DNA of 64,000 nt from assembly GCF_023657445.1 (NCBI RefSeq), contig NZ_JAGTWY010000001.1, forward strand, positions 992,001 to 1,056,000, written 5' to 3'. The position numbers and the translations under genes were made by a program. A model generated the notes under the pieces. It was not told where the DNA came from. It saw nothing but the letters and a program-made list of their open reading frames with translations, and ran no database searches. This document shows positions 63,331-64,000 of the stretch, piece after piece. Numbering within the stretch: the stretch's first letter is position 1; the number at the start of each line of letters is the position of its first letter. This DNA comes from Marinobacter sediminum (GTDB taxonomy: Bacteria; Pseudomonadota; Gammaproteobacteria; Pseudomonadales; Oleiphilaceae).

Positions 63331-64000
63331 CTAGTCAGGCACTTGATGATCGGATGAAGTTTTTATCCGGTATTTGTCGGTCAGGTTGTATAGCGTTGGC
63401 CGGGTAACACCCAGCAGGCGCGAGGCCTGCGCCATATTGAAACTACAGCACTGAAGTGCCTGTAGAATTGCCGTACTCTCCGCTTTTTCGCGCACTTTCC
63501 GCAGGTTAAGTTGGTGGTCTTGGATCTCTAGATCGTCATTGAGTTCAAGATCGTCAGCGGTCACACGTTTGCTATCTGCCATAATGGTGGATCTTTTTAT
63601 CTTATTGATCATCTCTCGAACGTTGCCCGGCCACGGATAGCTATTGATGGCGCTCATTGCATCTTCACTAAAGGAGAGGTTAGGGCGGTCCATTTGCTTA
63701 CCCAGGGACTTCAGGAGGGACTGGGCTATAACCAGGGCATCGCCCTCGCGCTCGCGGAGTGCAGGCACATCGAGGGTGATCTCACTGATTCTGTAGTAAA
63801 GATCTTCCCTGAAGTCACCGCTATCAATTAGTTGTCTTACATCCCGGTGGGTGGCGCAGACCACGCGAACGTCAACTGCGATTGCTTTTACCGAGCCGAC
63901 TCGGTCGACCACTCTCTCTTGCAGGAAACGCAACAGTTTGGCCTGTAGCGCCATGGGCATGTCGCCGATTTCGTCCAGAAAGAGGGTGCCGCCATTGGCG
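63331..64000 (-). CDS. prsR: PEP-CTERM system response regulator, 3' part
   Basis: The coding frame runs off the right end, so only about 223 C-terminal residues are present. Visible are the Walker B region GTLFLDEIGDMP, the sensor segment VRVVCATHRDVRQLI, SYPWPGNVREMINKIKRST and a C-terminal Fis-type HTH (MAQASRLLGVTRPTLYNL). This is a sigma-54 AAA+ activator. Next to prsT it is the PrsR partner of the PrsK histidine kinase, which should lie to the right. It is the likely activator of both sigma-54 PEP-CTERM promoters in this window. Confidence 0.92.
   Translation of the reverse strand, partial: ANGGTLFLDEIGDMPMALQAKLLRFLQERVVDRVGSVKAIAVDVRVVCATHRDVRQLIDSGDFREDLYYRISEITLDVPALREREGDALVIAQSLLKSLGKQMDRPNLSFSEDAMSAINSYPWPGNVREMINKIKRSTIMADSKRVTADDLELNDDLEIQDHQLNLRKVREKAESTAILQALQCCSFNMAQASRLLGVTRPTLYNLTDKYRIKTSSDHQVPD

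Overview
The window looks like chromosomal DNA of a marine or halophilic gammaproteobacterium, most like Marinobacter. This rests on gene content and order judged by eye (bamC next to purC, a prpB-prpC-acnD-prpF operon under a GntR-type regulator, an exosortase/PEP-CTERM exopolysaccharide locus) and on moderate GC with AT-richer stretches in the sugar locus. No database search was possible, so all family names are from recognised motifs.

Layout. 1-5.3 kb is housekeeping and envelope: the end of bamC, purC, a small outer-membrane barrel, a UDP-sugar epimerase, an RluA-type pseudouridine synthase, tRNA-Val(GAC) and a drug/metabolite-type exporter. 5.3-12.0 kb holds YceI and a compact unexplained set: CDP-alcohol phosphatidyltransferase, a BchC-like dehydrogenase, a QueD-like protein that has lost key residues, a glycosyltransferase-methyltransferase fusion, a flippase-like membrane protein and a RibD-type reductase. 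These look like a pathway for an unknown, possibly pteridine-related, glycosylated or lipid-linked product. 12.2-13.4 kb has a small HTH protein and galU.

13.7-20.5 kb is the methylcitrate (propionate) operon: GntR regulator with three operator-like sites, prpB, prpC, acnD, prpF. A true prpD lies 4.6 kb further on (25.1-26.6 kb). Between and beside them sit two PEP-CTERM protein genes, the exosortase-associated acyltransferase and a flavin oxidase. Both PEP-CTERM genes have a sigma-54 (GG-N10-GC) promoter, and upstream of each I find a shared dyad, TGTCAG-N5-TTTACA or a close variant (three copies before the first gene, one before the second). I propose these as binding sites of PrsR, the sigma-54 activator whose gene runs off the end of the window.

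27.7-60.5 kb is a Wzx/Wzy-type exopolysaccharide locus of the exosortase A class: initiating sugar transferase, export lipoprotein, chain-length protein, a P-loop protein with a degenerate Walker A, outer-membrane protein, two deacetylases, eight glycosyltransferases, polymerase/ligase, flippase and many modifying enzymes (PaaK-like adenylating enzyme, three ATP-grasp proteins, asparagine-synthase-like amidotransferase, two GNAT/CelD-type acyltransferases, a PP-loop protein). It ends with an exosortase fused to an EpsI domain. On the other strand, 60.6-64.0 kb carries the PEP-CTERM TPR lipoprotein PrsT and the 3' part of prsR.

How it fits together: the glycan locus makes and exports a modified polysaccharide, the exosortase processes PEP-CTERM proteins destined for the envelope or matrix, and PrsR with sigma-54 probably switches on the PEP-CTERM cargo genes. 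I saw no insertion sequence, CRISPR array, rRNA or phage gene.
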